A DNA stretch of 64,000 bases from DASXRU01 sp033856235 (GTDB lineage Bacteria; Acidobacteriota; Blastocatellia; Pyrinomonadales; Pyrinomonadaceae): NCBI GenBank assembly GCA_033856235.1, contig JAWVFI010000032.1, positions 38,691-102,690 of the forward strand. Reading direction: 5' to 3'. The notes under the pieces are model-generated. The model made no database searches, had not been told where the DNA came from, and saw nothing but the letters and a program-made list of their open reading frames with translations. Positions within the stretch are counted from its first letter, which is position 1. Each line of letters begins with the position of its first letter. This document shows positions 8,687-17,263 of the stretch, in pieces. The position numbers were made by a program, and so were the translations under genes.

Positions 8687-9223
8687 TTACTTGATGTAAC
8701 GGGCCATTAACTCCGTCCAGCGCCCCTGGGCCTTCAGAATGAGCTCAGCCACTTCACGTACGGCCCCATAACCGCCGGACGCGGCCGTGACGCAGTGCGC
8801 CGCATTGCGGGTCTCTTCGACGGCGTCAGCTACGGCTACCGCCAGTTCCACTCGCTGCATCAGGGGAATGTCGGTTACATCGTCGCCGATAAACGCCACC
8901 TGAGATTCGGGGATATCGATTGAGGCCAGTAACTCTTCAAAGTCTTTGATCTTATCAAGCGAATTCTGGACGACGTAACTGATACCCAGGTCCTGCGCCC
9001 GCCGTTCGGTAGCGCTGGATTTCCGTCCGGAAATTATTCCAGTCTTCAGGCCGGCGCGATGGAGCAGGACAATGCCGTGCCCGTCACGCACATTGAAAGT
9101 CTTTTGCTCGTCGCCGTTTTCCAGGAGCGTCAGACGGCCGTCGGTTAAGACGCCGTCACAGTCCATTAAGAGAAGCTTGATCCGTCCAGCGCGGCGCTCA
9201 ATATCTTCAAATTCACGAGTCAT
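8687..9223 (-). CDS. kdsC: KDO 8-phosphate phosphatase
   Basis: HAD-superfamily phosphatase that removes phosphate from KDO 8-phosphate, the step between KdsA and KdsB in lipopolysaccharide core synthesis. The 178-aa form starting at 9223 shows the nucleophile motif LLMDCDGVLTDG near residues 17-28, the motif II serine/threonine region TGIISGR, and motif IV FIGDDVTDIPLM. It lacks a cap domain, as expected for KdsC tetramers. The frame is also open to an ATG at 9340 that overlaps the stop of the upstream gene as ATGA; that would add 39 residues encoded by a heptad-repeat array (9230-9335). I place the start at 9223 because family homology begins there, but translational coupling from 9340 is possible. 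Confidence 0.9.
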   Translation of the reverse strand: MTREFEDIERRAGRIKLLLMDCDGVLTDGRLTLLENGDEQKTFNVRDGHGIVLLHRAGLKTGIISGRKSSATERRAQDLGISYVVQNSLDKIKDFEELLASIDIPESQVAFIGDDVTDIPLMQRVELAVAVADAVEETRNAAHCVTAASGGYGAVREVAELILKAQGRWTELMARYIK

Positions 9224-9227
9224 AGGA

Positions 9228-9336
9228 TGGGTTCGGGTTTCGGGTTTCGAGTTCGGGTACGGTTGGCCAGGTTTATTGCTTGAGACTTGAAACTTGAAAC
9301 CCGCCACCTGAAACCTGACACCCGGCACCCCGGCGA
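9228..9336. repeat. Heptad repeat array between kdsC and the M1-like gene
   Basis: On the plus strand GGGTTTC GGGTTTC GAGTTCG at about 9236-9258, then ACTTGAA ACTTGAA ACCCGCC ACCTGAA ACCTGAC ACCCGGC at about 9284-9328. The second half is roughly an inverted version of the first (GGGTTTC against GAAACCC). Period is 7 bases. It lies in the possible N-terminal extension of KdsC. Confidence 0.75.
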
Positions 9337-11622
9337 TCATTTCACTTCAAAGAATTCGATGCCGCCGAGCTTCCAGCTTCCGCCTACCCGCACCAGAATC
9401 AGGACCGCGGTTCCGGATCGATCGTTTCCCAATTCGCGTTCCGTGATGCTGACGTCAGCGGCTAACCGGTTCGCGTCGAGTTGTTCAGTGCGTTGCACAG
9501 AGGTCTGCCAGATTTCCGGCTTCGTTCCCACGATGCCGCGGGTGAACCTGACGAGCTCGCCCGGAACCAGCAAAGGATCAAGTTCCGCCTGACGGCCGTT
9601 CCTGATCGCTTGGTCCAGTTGCGCCAGAAAAGCGCGCGCCGATTCATCTATCGGCGGAGCAGTTTTCGCTGCAGCCTCAGCGCGAATCCGCCCCGCCCGA
9701 GCAGCCAGCGTCGATCCGTAAACCGCATCGGCGCGAACCGCTTCGCCAAAAAATTGCGCCGCTTCACCCGGCTGCCCGCGGCGCATGCTGATCTCCGCCA
9801 GACCGATGTTGGCCCATGCCAGCGTTGCGGGTAAGGGCAAAGGATCTTCCAGTGCTGAACGAAACTCTTTCTCGGCGTCAGCAACCTTTTCCTGCGCCAA
9901 CAAGGCCCGAGCCAGCAGTACGCGCGCGTCCTGCAGCCGCGGCTCCAGAACCAGGACATCTCTGGCCAGCGCTTCCGCCCGGGCATAGTTCTGCGTATCG
10001 AACAGGCGGATGGCTTCTCCCAGCGGATTCTCCATGGTCAGAGTGCGCGGCGCGATATCGTTGGTGAAATCCAATTGCGGATAAAGCTTGTCCGGATCAA
10101 CTTCGACGCGGACGATGCGAGCTGTAGATTTGAAGACGGCTTCGGCGAAGTTGCGAGCCGGGATCGTCACCTCAGTCGTGAGGCGTTCGCCCCGATCAGT
10201 CGTGGCCGCGACGGTAACCAAAGCGTCAATCGATCCGACGTTGCGCAAAGCCGCCACCCACTCCCCCCCGCGGGCCTGGGGAATTCCGACGAGGAGATCC
10301 AGATCCGTCGGCTGGTCCAACTGCTGCTCCAGAAGACTTTTGGCCGTGGCCCCGCCCCGTTCGGCGACCGCTAAGCGCATAGCCCCGAGGGTCAATCCGC
10401 CGGTATCGCTCTTAGCGTTTTGCAAAGCCGTCTTGACGATGTTCTGGAAGACTTCACGTCCGACCAGTTTCTCCGCGAGTCTCCAGGTCATCGCGCCTTT
10501 GTTAGAAACTGAGCTGAAGTAGGTGTCATCCAGTGGCGCGGTGCGCGATAGTGGCGCGTCGCGTTTGGCGATCAGAGCATAAGCAAAACGTTGCCGTGTC
10601 CGCTCGGCCTCGGCGGTTTGCGGGCCAAATTGCTTTTCCAGAAATTGGTTTGCCAAATAACGCGCCAGCCCTTCGCGCAGAACGCCGCCTCCTTCGCCGC
10701 GCACTGCGGTCGCACCGCCGATCCACAACCTGGCGACGGATTCGGCGATCAGCAAGGCGGTCGCAGAATCGATCTTGCTGCGGCGGAACGAGGCCGCATC
10801 CAACAGGATTGTGCCGGCGTCGTTGAATCCCGCGCCGCGCGCAACCCAAACCAGACGCACCGGCGCCTCTGGAGCAGGCCCCAGAATTCCCGCATAAAAC
10901 GCGCGCGCGTTAGCTGCCAGCGTGATTAGCGCCTGCGCCTGCTTGCGCTCATCGGCATTTGCGCCCCTGGCCACCAGGGCGCTAACCCCGCGGGCTTCAG
11001 CCGCGCCGGCAATCGTTTCCCAGTTGCCGGTTAAGAAAAACGGCAAGCCGTTCAGTGATTGCTCGTAAACACCGGGAGATTTTTCCACGCCGGAGGAAAC
11101 AACATTCTCGCCGCCGACTGTCAAACGAAACGGCGCATAATCCGCACCGCGGACCCCCAACAAGGGACTGGGAGCGGGATACCAGAAGGACACCGGCAGG
11201 AACTGTGACCCCGCCGGAGAAATAGCAGCCAAGCCCGAGTTTTCCTCTACCGGCAAACGATATTCGATGACGACCGTGAGCGTGCCGTTCGGCGCCACTG
11301 GCGCCGCGAGAGTAACGGTAGGGCGCAGCAAGTTCTTTTCGGGAGCGGTGCGAAACGGTGCGCTCGCTCCATTGACCGTAACGGCTTTGATCTCGGCCTT
11401 GGGGTTGATGCGGAAGCTGACAGTTGATCCCGATCCGCGCCCCACGTTCCGCAATGCGACGCTGGCGCGCCCGTTTAGAAAGCGATCATTTCCCAAAGGG
11501 CTGACATTGATGTCGAAGCCAGTGACCTGCCAAGCGGCGCGCAAATCCTCTTGTGCGCTCACCGCCGGGTAAAGAAGGATCAGCCAGGAGATAACGAGAA
11601 GCGTGCGTTTGGTAGTTTTCAT
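9337..11622 (-). CDS. Exported M1-like protein without zinc motif, plus TPRs
   Basis: A 761-aa exported protein (signal peptide 1-23, ends AVSAQE). Residues about 30-200 resemble the N-terminal beta domain and about 210-420 the thermolysin-like domain of M1 aminopeptidases. However, where HExxH should stand the sequence is IAESVARLWIGG, so both zinc histidines are missing; a YFSSVSNKGAM segment matches the usual substrate-side helix. Residues about 540-650 hold tetratricopeptide-like repeats, and the last 80 residues form a small domain like an NTF2/SnoaL-type fold. It is probably a periplasmic scaffold rather than a peptidase. The gene sits between kdsA and kdsC, with an ATGA overlap to the longer kdsC frame. 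Function unknown. Confidence 0.75.
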   Translation of the reverse strand: MKTTKRTLLVISWLILLYPAVSAQEDLRAAWQVTGFDINVSPLGNDRFLNGRASVALRNVGRGSGSTVSFRINPKAEIKAVTVNGASAPFRTAPEKNLLRPTVTLAAPVAPNGTLTVVIEYRLPVEENSGLAAISPAGSQFLPVSFWYPAPSPLLGVRGADYAPFRLTVGGENVVSSGVEKSPGVYEQSLNGLPFFLTGNWETIAGAAEARGVSALVARGANADERKQAQALITLAANARAFYAGILGPAPEAPVRLVWVARGAGFNDAGTILLDAASFRRSKIDSATALLIAESVARLWIGGATAVRGEGGGVLREGLARYLANQFLEKQFGPQTAEAERTRQRFAYALIAKRDAPLSRTAPLDDTYFSSVSNKGAMTWRLAEKLVGREVFQNIVKTALQNAKSDTGGLTLGAMRLAVAERGGATAKSLLEQQLDQPTDLDLLVGIPQARGGEWVAALRNVGSIDALVTVAATTDRGERLTTEVTIPARNFAEAVFKSTARIVRVEVDPDKLYPQLDFTNDIAPRTLTMENPLGEAIRLFDTQNYARAEALARDVLVLEPRLQDARVLLARALLAQEKVADAEKEFRSALEDPLPLPATLAWANIGLAEISMRRGQPGEAAQFFGEAVRADAVYGSTLAARAGRIRAEAAAKTAPPIDESARAFLAQLDQAIRNGRQAELDPLLVPGELVRFTRGIVGTKPEIWQTSVQRTEQLDANRLAADVSITERELGNDRSGTAVLILVRVGGSWKLGGIEFFEVK

Positions 11623-11635
11623 GAGATGGTTCGGA

Positions 11636-11735
11636 CTAGTAAACCGTGAACAGTGACAGACAATAGTTTACGGTTCACTGTTTACGGTTCACGGTTCACG
11701 GTTCACGGTTTACTGTTCTCTGTTCACTGTCTTAT
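11636..11735. repeat. Heptad repeat array spanning the kdsA stop codon
   Basis: On the minus strand ACAGTGA ACAGAGA ACAGTAA, three copies of ACCGTGA, then ACCGTAA ACAGTGA ACCGTAA, followed by an inverted part with CTGTTCA CGGTTTA. The first heptads encode the last residues of KdsA (VNREQ) and its TAA stop. The inverted second half can fold back on the first. Confidence 0.85.
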
Positions 11736-12531
11736 GGATGTCGCGGAGCATGTTCAGTAATGGCGCCATGCGATCCAAAGGCAGCATATTGGGCCCATCC
11801 GAAGGCGCGTTCTCCGGATGATCGTGCACCTCCATGAAGACCGCATCAACGCCGCAAGCGACTCCGGCCCGCGCCAGCGGTTCAATGTATTGCGATAAGC
11901 CCCCGGTCGCATGGCCGAGACCGCCGGGCAGTTGTAAAGAATGCGTCACGTCAAAAACAATCGGAACCGCAAACTCGCGCATGATCGGAAACGAACGCAT
12001 GTCTACAATCAAATTATTATAGCCAAAACAGACGCCGCGCTCCGTCAGCAAGAACTTCTCACAGCCTTCGCTCTGTGCTTTCTCGATAATATTGCGCGCA
12101 TCCTGCGGCGCCAGAAACTGGCCCTTCTTGACGTTGACCGCGCAACCAGACCGCGCCGCCGCCGTGATCAGATCGGTCTGGCGACAAAGAAAAGCCGGTA
12201 TTTGCAAAATGTCGGCGACGGCCGCTGTCGCTTCAATCTGTGAAACGTCGTGCACGTCGGTCAGCACCGGGACCTTCAATTCCTCTTTGATGTGACGCAA
12301 CACTTCGAGTCCGGCTTCCATGCCCTGCCCGCGAAAGCTCTTTACCGATGAGCGATTTGCCTTGTCGAAGGACGACTTGAACACAAAGTCCAGCCCCGCG
12401 TCGCGCGCTCGCCCCGCACATTCCCGCGCCATCATCAACGCATGCTCCTGGGACTCAATGACGCAGGGGCCGGCAATCACCGTCAATCGTCCGTCACCAA
12501 AGGTCGCATTACCAACTTGGAAACTTTTCAT
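11710..12531 (-). CDS. kdsA: 3-deoxy-8-phosphooctulonate (KDO8P) synthase
   Basis: Condenses phosphoenolpyruvate with arabinose 5-phosphate to KDO 8-phosphate, the first committed step of KDO synthesis in the cytoplasm. The 273-aa TIM-barrel product matches the family end to end: IAGPCVIES (19-27), FKSSFDKANRSS, PVLTDVHD, IPAFLCRQTDL, VKKGQFLAP, LTERG and FDVTHSLQLPGG. The cysteine in AGPCVIES indicates the metal-dependent class (Asn in the metal-free E. coli type). The start follows the usual family N-terminus. The final residues are encoded by a heptad array that also supplies the stop codon. Part of the KDO block with kdsB, pyrG and kdsC. Confidence 0.97.
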   Translation of the reverse strand: MKSFQVGNATFGDGRLTVIAGPCVIESQEHALMMARECAGRARDAGLDFVFKSSFDKANRSSVKSFRGQGMEAGLEVLRHIKEELKVPVLTDVHDVSQIEATAAVADILQIPAFLCRQTDLITAAARSGCAVNVKKGQFLAPQDARNIIEKAQSEGCEKFLLTERGVCFGYNNLIVDMRSFPIMREFAVPIVFDVTHSLQLPGGLGHATGGLSQYIEPLARAGVACGVDAVFMEVHDHPENAPSDGPNMLPLDRMAPLLNMLRDIHKTVNREQ

Positions 12532-12542
12532 CGTAGATTCAA

Positions 12543-14132
12543 TTAGAACGGGTTCTTAAAGATTCGTTTGAACTTGCCAAAAGCGGCGCCCACTTTCGAT
12601 TGCTTCTTCGGTGGAGCCGGCGGACGCTTGTTCTGATCCTGCGCCGTTCTCTTTTCCGGAGTGGGAGTAGGAGTCAAGGTCGGCGATGGCGACGCCTCCG
12701 GAGATGGTGTGGCGGCGGCCGTATCTAACACTGGTAATGGATTGTTGCCTGAGCGACTGACAACCATCACCAGGCCCACCAGCAGAATCACCAGTACCGC
12801 GACCCCTATCACAATCGACTGCTGCTTCTTGTCGAGGCGGCGCAGGGCCTGACGATTGACCGGAACATTGACTCTGGGAAACTCATAACTCTTGACAACG
12901 ATCGGCGGCGGAACATCAATGGGTTTCGAATCACTGACTGCCAAAGGCGCAGCCGTGGCGACAGCGGGACTCACTACCGTTATCTCGTTTGCGCCACTCG
13001 TGGTAGCCCGGTTTTGTCGCAGGCGTTCGAGGTCCACCACCAGGCGGCCCGAAGGACTTTCGGTTCCCGCGTTACGAAGCGTTTCCAAACTGAGCGAGGT
13101 TGAAATTCCTGAATGCTCCAATCCGAGCCGCTCGCCGGTCGCGTAAAGTTCGGCGCGAAATTCATCCGCGTTAGCCGGGCGATCTGTGGGGCTTTTTTCC
13201 AGTGCGTGCAGCACGACTTGTTCAATCGGAGGCGGAATCGCCGCGACAATTTCGGTGGGAGGTATCGGCGGCGAGGTCGAATGCTTCATGGCCACAGACA
13301 ACGGCGTCGATCCCGTGAAAGGCGTCATCCCCGTCAACATTTCGTAAAGAATAATCCCCAGACTGTAAACATCGGACGCAGGCGTTAGTTGGGCCCCGTC
13401 GCACTGTTCCGGCGACATGTAACGCGGCGTTCCGATCATCACGCCTACCTGGGTCAACGTCAGGTGATCGTCTTCTTCCAAAGCCTCTGCTGCCAGCTTC
13501 GCAATGCCAAAGTCCAAAACTTTTACGGTCGGCGGCGTGTTCGGGCGCTGGACGATGAAAATGTTTGCGGGTTTTAGATCTCTGTGAATGATGCCCGCGT
13601 GGTGAGCGGCGCCAACGGCGGCTGAGATTTGCAGCATCGTCGAGACGGCCCGGGCTGTATCCAGCGGCGCTTCGCGAGCCAGCACTTCGCGCAACGTACG
13701 GCCTTCCAGCAGTTCCATGACGATATAAACGAAGCCGTCGCTGGTGGTTCCAAAGTCAGTGACGGTAACGGCGTTGGCGTGTTGCAGGCGCCCGGCTGCA
13801 CGCGCTTCGCGGCGGAAACGAATCTGGGCCGCTTCGTCTTCGACGAAACGCGAGTTGAGGACCTTGATGGCCACTGGCCGATCAATCAGCAAATGCGTTG
13901 CGCGATAGACCGTGCCCATGCCTCCGACGCCCAACTTCTCATCCAAACGGTATTTTTCATCGAAGGTGCGCCCGATCATCGGATCTACGGGCGCCGGGCC
14001 GGCAATAGTGGAATCGGCTTGCAAAGGCGTCTGGTCATGCGAGCAAACCTGCTCGCCTTGCGCGTACTGGCGTCCGCATTGAGGACAATGAAGCATAAGA
14101 GTCTGACTACTAGAAAAAGGGAGCGCAGGCAT
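12543..14132 (-). CDS. Membrane-anchored Ser/Thr protein kinase (zinc-ribbon type)
   Basis: Eukaryotic-type (PknB-like) protein kinase, 529 aa. A short N-terminal zinc ribbon (CPQCG at about 16-20, a further Cys at about 31) precedes the kinase domain at about 60-330. Visible are the Gly-loop GVGGMGTVY, the ATP-binding lysine in AIKVL, the catalytic HRDLKPAN, DFG and GTPRYMSPEQ. A Ser/Pro-rich linker leads to one transmembrane helix (about 440-462), then a Pro/Thr-rich and basic tail, which on the standard topology would be periplasmic. It lies between pyrG and kdsA in the KDO block. It could tune envelope synthesis, but the link is positional. Start at 14132 or 14096 is uncertain. Confidence 0.92.
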   Translation of the reverse strand: MPALPFSSSQTLMLHCPQCGRQYAQGEQVCSHDQTPLQADSTIAGPAPVDPMIGRTFDEKYRLDEKLGVGGMGTVYRATHLLIDRPVAIKVLNSRFVEDEAAQIRFRREARAAGRLQHANAVTVTDFGTTSDGFVYIVMELLEGRTLREVLAREAPLDTARAVSTMLQISAAVGAAHHAGIIHRDLKPANIFIVQRPNTPPTVKVLDFGIAKLAAEALEEDDHLTLTQVGVMIGTPRYMSPEQCDGAQLTPASDVYSLGIILYEMLTGMTPFTGSTPLSVAMKHSTSPPIPPTEIVAAIPPPIEQVVLHALEKSPTDRPANADEFRAELYATGERLGLEHSGISTSLSLETLRNAGTESPSGRLVVDLERLRQNRATTSGANEITVVSPAVATAAPLAVSDSKPIDVPPPIVVKSYEFPRVNVPVNRQALRRLDKKQQSIVIGVAVLVILLVGLVMVVSRSGNNPLPVLDTAAATPSPEASPSPTLTPTPTPEKRTAQDQNKRPPAPPKKQSKVGAAFGKFKRIFKNPF

Positions 14133-14199
14133 TATCGCCTAAACGAGACCGTGAGCGTTAGCGAGCGGTAGCAGAAGAGCCAGTGAGTGGTGATGTTAT

Positions 14200-14297
14200 T
14201 AGTGTTGCTTCGTGATGTTTCGTGTTATTTCGTGAATCGTGCGCTTGGTTTGGAAGGAACGAACCACGAAACCGCACGAAATACACGAAACTTCAAT
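14200..14297. repeat. TTCGTG-rich inverted repeat, copy B
   Basis: Left arm GTTTCGTGTTATTTCGTG followed by AATCGTGCGCT; right arm CCACGAAACCGCACGAAATACACGAAAC. The outer arms pair with a one-base indel. It shares the TTCGTGAATCGTG core and the CCACGAAA start of the right arm with copy A at 6531-6640. It sits between pyrG and the kinase gene. Confidence 0.75.
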
Positions 14298-14347
14298 AAA
14301 GGAGGAGTCTAATCTTCTCTAGATAATCTTCCGTGCTGCCTCAGCGG

Positions 14348-16045
14348 CTAGTTCTCACCGGCAACAGCCACGCGCTCATGTGCAAGGAATTCAGCTTCCC
14401 CAGGGTTTTCACCCATCGTTTCGTTGCGCAAGCGATTTTCGACGGCCGCGCGCACGAACGACGCAAATATCGGATGCGCATCCAGCGGCCGTGATTTGTA
14501 TTCAGGGTGAAACTGGCAAGCCAGGAACCAGGGATGAACTTCGCGCGGGAGCTCGATCATTTCCACGAATTTGCCGTCGGGCGAGACGCCACTGAAAACC
14601 AGTCCTTCATTTTCCAGTGTGGGCCGAAATTCGGGGTTGAATTCATAACGATGGCGGTGACGTTCGCTGATTTCCTCCGCGCCTTGGTAAACATCTCGGG
14701 CCAGCGAACCCTCCGCGAGCAGACAGGGGCAGGCACCCAAACGCATCGTGCCTCCAAACTCCTCGACGTCCACCAGGTCGCGCAATTTGAAGATGATCGG
14801 CTGCGGGGTATCGAGAGCAAATTCGGTTGAGTCGGCGTCTTTTAACCCACAGACATTCCGGGCATACTCCACACAGGCGGTTTGCATTCCCAGGCAAATA
14901 CCAAAATACGGCGTGTGGGTGCGGCGCGCATAAGAAATCGCGCGAATCATTCCCTCGACACCGCGTTTGCCAAAGCCGCCGGGGACCAGGATGGCATCAA
15001 AGTCGCGGAGGCGTGATTCGTAATCGTCCTCCATCAATTCTTCCGATTCGATCCACTTCACATTCACACGCAAATCATTTTTCACACCGCCGTGCGTCAA
15101 GGCTTCGCGCAATGATTTGTACGAATCCTCCAGCTCGACGTACTTGCCAACGATTCCGATCGAAGTTTCCCCCGCCGAGGGTTCGCGAATCGTCCCCACT
15201 AGCTTGCGCCACTGCGAAAGGTCCCTGGCCGGAGCCTGTTCGCTAAGCAGCAGCGAAGAGACGATCAACTCATCCAGGCCCTGCTCGTGAAAGGCCAGAG
15301 GGACCTCATAGATAGTATCGACGTCCTGTGCGGTAATCACCGCGGATTCTTTGACGTTGCAGAAAAGAGCGATCTTCGAGCGCAAGTCCTGAGGCAATGG
15401 GCGATCGCACCGGCAAAGCAGAATGTCAGGCGCAATGCCGATTTCGCGCAACTCGCGCACTGAGTGCTGGGTTGGTTTAGTCTTCAGTTCCCCCGCCGCT
15501 GCCACATAGGGCACGAGGGTGACATGAACAAAAAGAATGTTGCCGGCGCCTTCTTCATTTCCCATCTGGCGAATGGCTTCCAGGAAAGGCAGCGATTCAA
15601 TGTCGCCGACGGTACCGCCGATCTCCACGATGACAACGTCCACATCGTTGTTGTCGGCGACACCGCGCACTGCGTCCTTGATTTCATTGGTTATGTGCGG
15701 AATCACCTGGATCGTCTTACCCAGGTAAACGCCGCGACGTTCTTTGTCGATGACGGAGAGGTAGATCCTGCCGGTGGTCCAGTTATTAGCCTGTGAAAGA
15801 TGCGCGTGGGTGAAGCGCTCGTAGTGCCCCAGATCCAGATCCGTTTCCGCGCCGTCGTCGGTAACGAAGACTTCGCCATGCTGAAACGGCGACATGGTGC
15901 CCGGATCGACGTTGATGTACGGGTCGAGCTTGATCAGCGTGACGCGCAGCCCTCGCGCTTCCAGCAGGCAGCCAATTGAAGAGGCCGCCAGACCTTTTCC
16001 CAAACTGGAAACTACACCACCAGTGACAAAAATGTATTTTGGCAT
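14348..16045 (-). CDS. pyrG: CTP synthase
   Basis: Makes CTP from UTP, ATP and glutamine. The 565-aa product has the N-terminal synthetase domain (MPKYIFVTGGVVSSLGKG at 1-18, DPYINVDPGTMSPFQHGEVFVTDDG near 40-65) and the C-terminal class I glutamine amidotransferase domain (about 295-550) with the oxyanion-loop PGGFGKRG, the nucleophile FGICLGMQ and the HPEY of the catalytic triad. The ATG at 16045 has a perfect GGAGGAG ribosome site; the longer frame to 16105 is not needed. It lies in a kds cluster, where its product CTP is the co-substrate of KdsB. This co-location is seen in several bacteria. Confidence 0.98.
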   Translation of the reverse strand: MPKYIFVTGGVVSSLGKGLAASSIGCLLEARGLRVTLIKLDPYINVDPGTMSPFQHGEVFVTDDGAETDLDLGHYERFTHAHLSQANNWTTGRIYLSVIDKERRGVYLGKTIQVIPHITNEIKDAVRGVADNNDVDVVIVEIGGTVGDIESLPFLEAIRQMGNEEGAGNILFVHVTLVPYVAAAGELKTKPTQHSVRELREIGIAPDILLCRCDRPLPQDLRSKIALFCNVKESAVITAQDVDTIYEVPLAFHEQGLDELIVSSLLLSEQAPARDLSQWRKLVGTIREPSAGETSIGIVGKYVELEDSYKSLREALTHGGVKNDLRVNVKWIESEELMEDDYESRLRDFDAILVPGGFGKRGVEGMIRAISYARRTHTPYFGICLGMQTACVEYARNVCGLKDADSTEFALDTPQPIIFKLRDLVDVEEFGGTMRLGACPCLLAEGSLARDVYQGAEEISERHRHRYEFNPEFRPTLENEGLVFSGVSPDGKFVEMIELPREVHPWFLACQFHPEYKSRPLDAHPIFASFVRAAVENRLRNETMGENPGEAEFLAHERVAVAGEN

Positions 16046-16110
16046 CGCTCTCCTCCGAAACGGAAAAAGGTAAAAAGACCGAAGGTCAGAAGCGGAAGCG
16101 GGCAAGAGTC

Positions 16111-16437
16111 CTAGCGCTCGCCATCTTCCCTTTCGCTCTTGCCCTCAGTTCCCGGCTCAGGCGGCTCACCGGAGCCCTGTTCGCCATCGTAACGTCCCTC
16201 TTTCAAATCCTGCTGCGTCTCAACCGCCTTCGCTACCGACGGCTGCAGGATCTTTTGCAAACCAATAAATCCGGCGCTCAGCATGCTGGGTTCTTCACGG
16301 GCGCGCCGCTCAAATTCTTCGGGGGTAACTTCGTAAGGTCTGCTCAGGAATGCCACCGCCAAGAGGGCCAGCAGCGCCAGCAGCAGCAGTACGCCCAGTC
16401 CAATCCAATCGCTCGTGTTACCAAATAGAAATATCAT
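16111..16437 (-). CDS. Small single-span membrane protein (108 aa)
   Basis: I do not recognise a named family. One hydrophobic helix (about 11-31, a Leu/Ala-rich stretch) follows a short N-terminus, then a cytoplasmic-type region with the acidic helix EVTPEEFERRAREEP, and a Gly/Glu/Pro-rich tail. The ATG overlaps the kdsB stop codon as ATGA, so it is translationally coupled to kdsB, and pyrG begins 66 bases after it. The context suggests a membrane-linked role in the KDO/LPS block. The function is unknown. Confidence 0.8.
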   Translation of the reverse strand: MIFLFGNTSDWIGLGVLLLLALLALLAVAFLSRPYEVTPEEFERRAREEPSMLSAGFIGLQKILQPSVAKAVETQQDLKEGRYDGEQGSGEPPEPGTEGKSEREDGER

Positions 16438-17255
16438 GTTGCGAGCATCGTCGCTTCCCTATCCATTAAAGCTCGCACGCGTTCCAAATCTGCAAACGTA
16501 TCGACACCGATCGATGCCGAAGCGGCGGCTACAACCTTGATCCTTACCCCGCGCTCAAGGGCGCGCAGTTGTTCCAGCTTTTCCGTCTGCTCCAAACTTG
16601 AAGGGGGCCACGATTTAAAGTCGAGCAGAAACTGCCGGCGATAGACGTAGAGCCCGGTATGTTTCTTGAACAAACCCAACAACTCCGGTTCGTTCGCCAA
16701 TGCTTGGGGAATACTTCCATGACGGCGCACTGCTTCATCGGGATACGGAACCGGCGAGCGCGAAAAGTAGAGGGCGCAACCGGTGTCGTCCGTGACGACC
16801 TTCACCACACTCGGGCTGATGACATCCAGCGGATCGCTTATCGGTTCGGAAGTTGTGGCTATTTGAACTCCCGCCGTGTCCGTCAGTGCGGCGATCGCGC
16901 GATCGATCGTCTGCGGAGAGATCAATGGCTCATCTCCCTGCACGTTCACAATGATCTGATCTGGCGCCAGTCCCTGGGCCACTTCTGCTACCCGGTCAGT
17001 ACCGCTCATATGATCGCCCCTCGTCATCAACGCTTCGTATCCGGCATCCGTAACGACTTTGAAGATGCGTTGGTCATCCGTCGCGACGATAGCGCGGCTG
17101 ACATGCGTGGCGGCCAGGGCGCGCTCCACGACCCACAAAACCAAAGACTTTCCCGCAATCGGCAATAAAGGCTTACCAGGGAGACGGGTTGATTCGTACC
17201 GAGCGGGGATGACTGCGATGGCGTTTGTGGAGGGATTTGCGGCCGTGTGGTTCAC
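16434..17255 (-). CDS. kdsB: CMP-KDO synthetase (KDO cytidylyltransferase)
   Basis: Activates KDO with CTP to CMP-KDO, the donor for KDO transferases. The 273-aa nucleotidyltransferase shows VIPARYESTRLPGKPL near residues 15-30, IVATDD, TRGDHMSGTDRVAE, NVQGDEPLI and the later KHTGLYVYRR and LEQTEKLEQLRALE motifs typical of KdsB. The only start that covers the conserved N-terminus is the GTG at 17255. A strong minus-strand promoter (TTGACA, 17 bases, TATGGT) ends at 17264, leaving almost no untranslated leader, so the message may be leaderless. First gene of the KDO block; its stop overlaps the next gene by four bases. Confidence 0.97.
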   Translation of the reverse strand: MNHTAANPSTNAIAVIPARYESTRLPGKPLLPIAGKSLVLWVVERALAATHVSRAIVATDDQRIFKVVTDAGYEALMTRGDHMSGTDRVAEVAQGLAPDQIIVNVQGDEPLISPQTIDRAIAALTDTAGVQIATTSEPISDPLDVISPSVVKVVTDDTGCALYFSRSPVPYPDEAVRRHGSIPQALANEPELLGLFKKHTGLYVYRRQFLLDFKSWPPSSLEQTEKLEQLRALERGVRIKVVAAASASIGVDTFADLERVRALMDREATMLAT

Positions 17256-17263
17256 GGGAGAAC

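Noticed and set aside
16045..16105. N-terminal extension of PyrG to 16105
   Set aside because: The family begins at MPKYIFVTGG, which has a perfect ribosome site at 16045.
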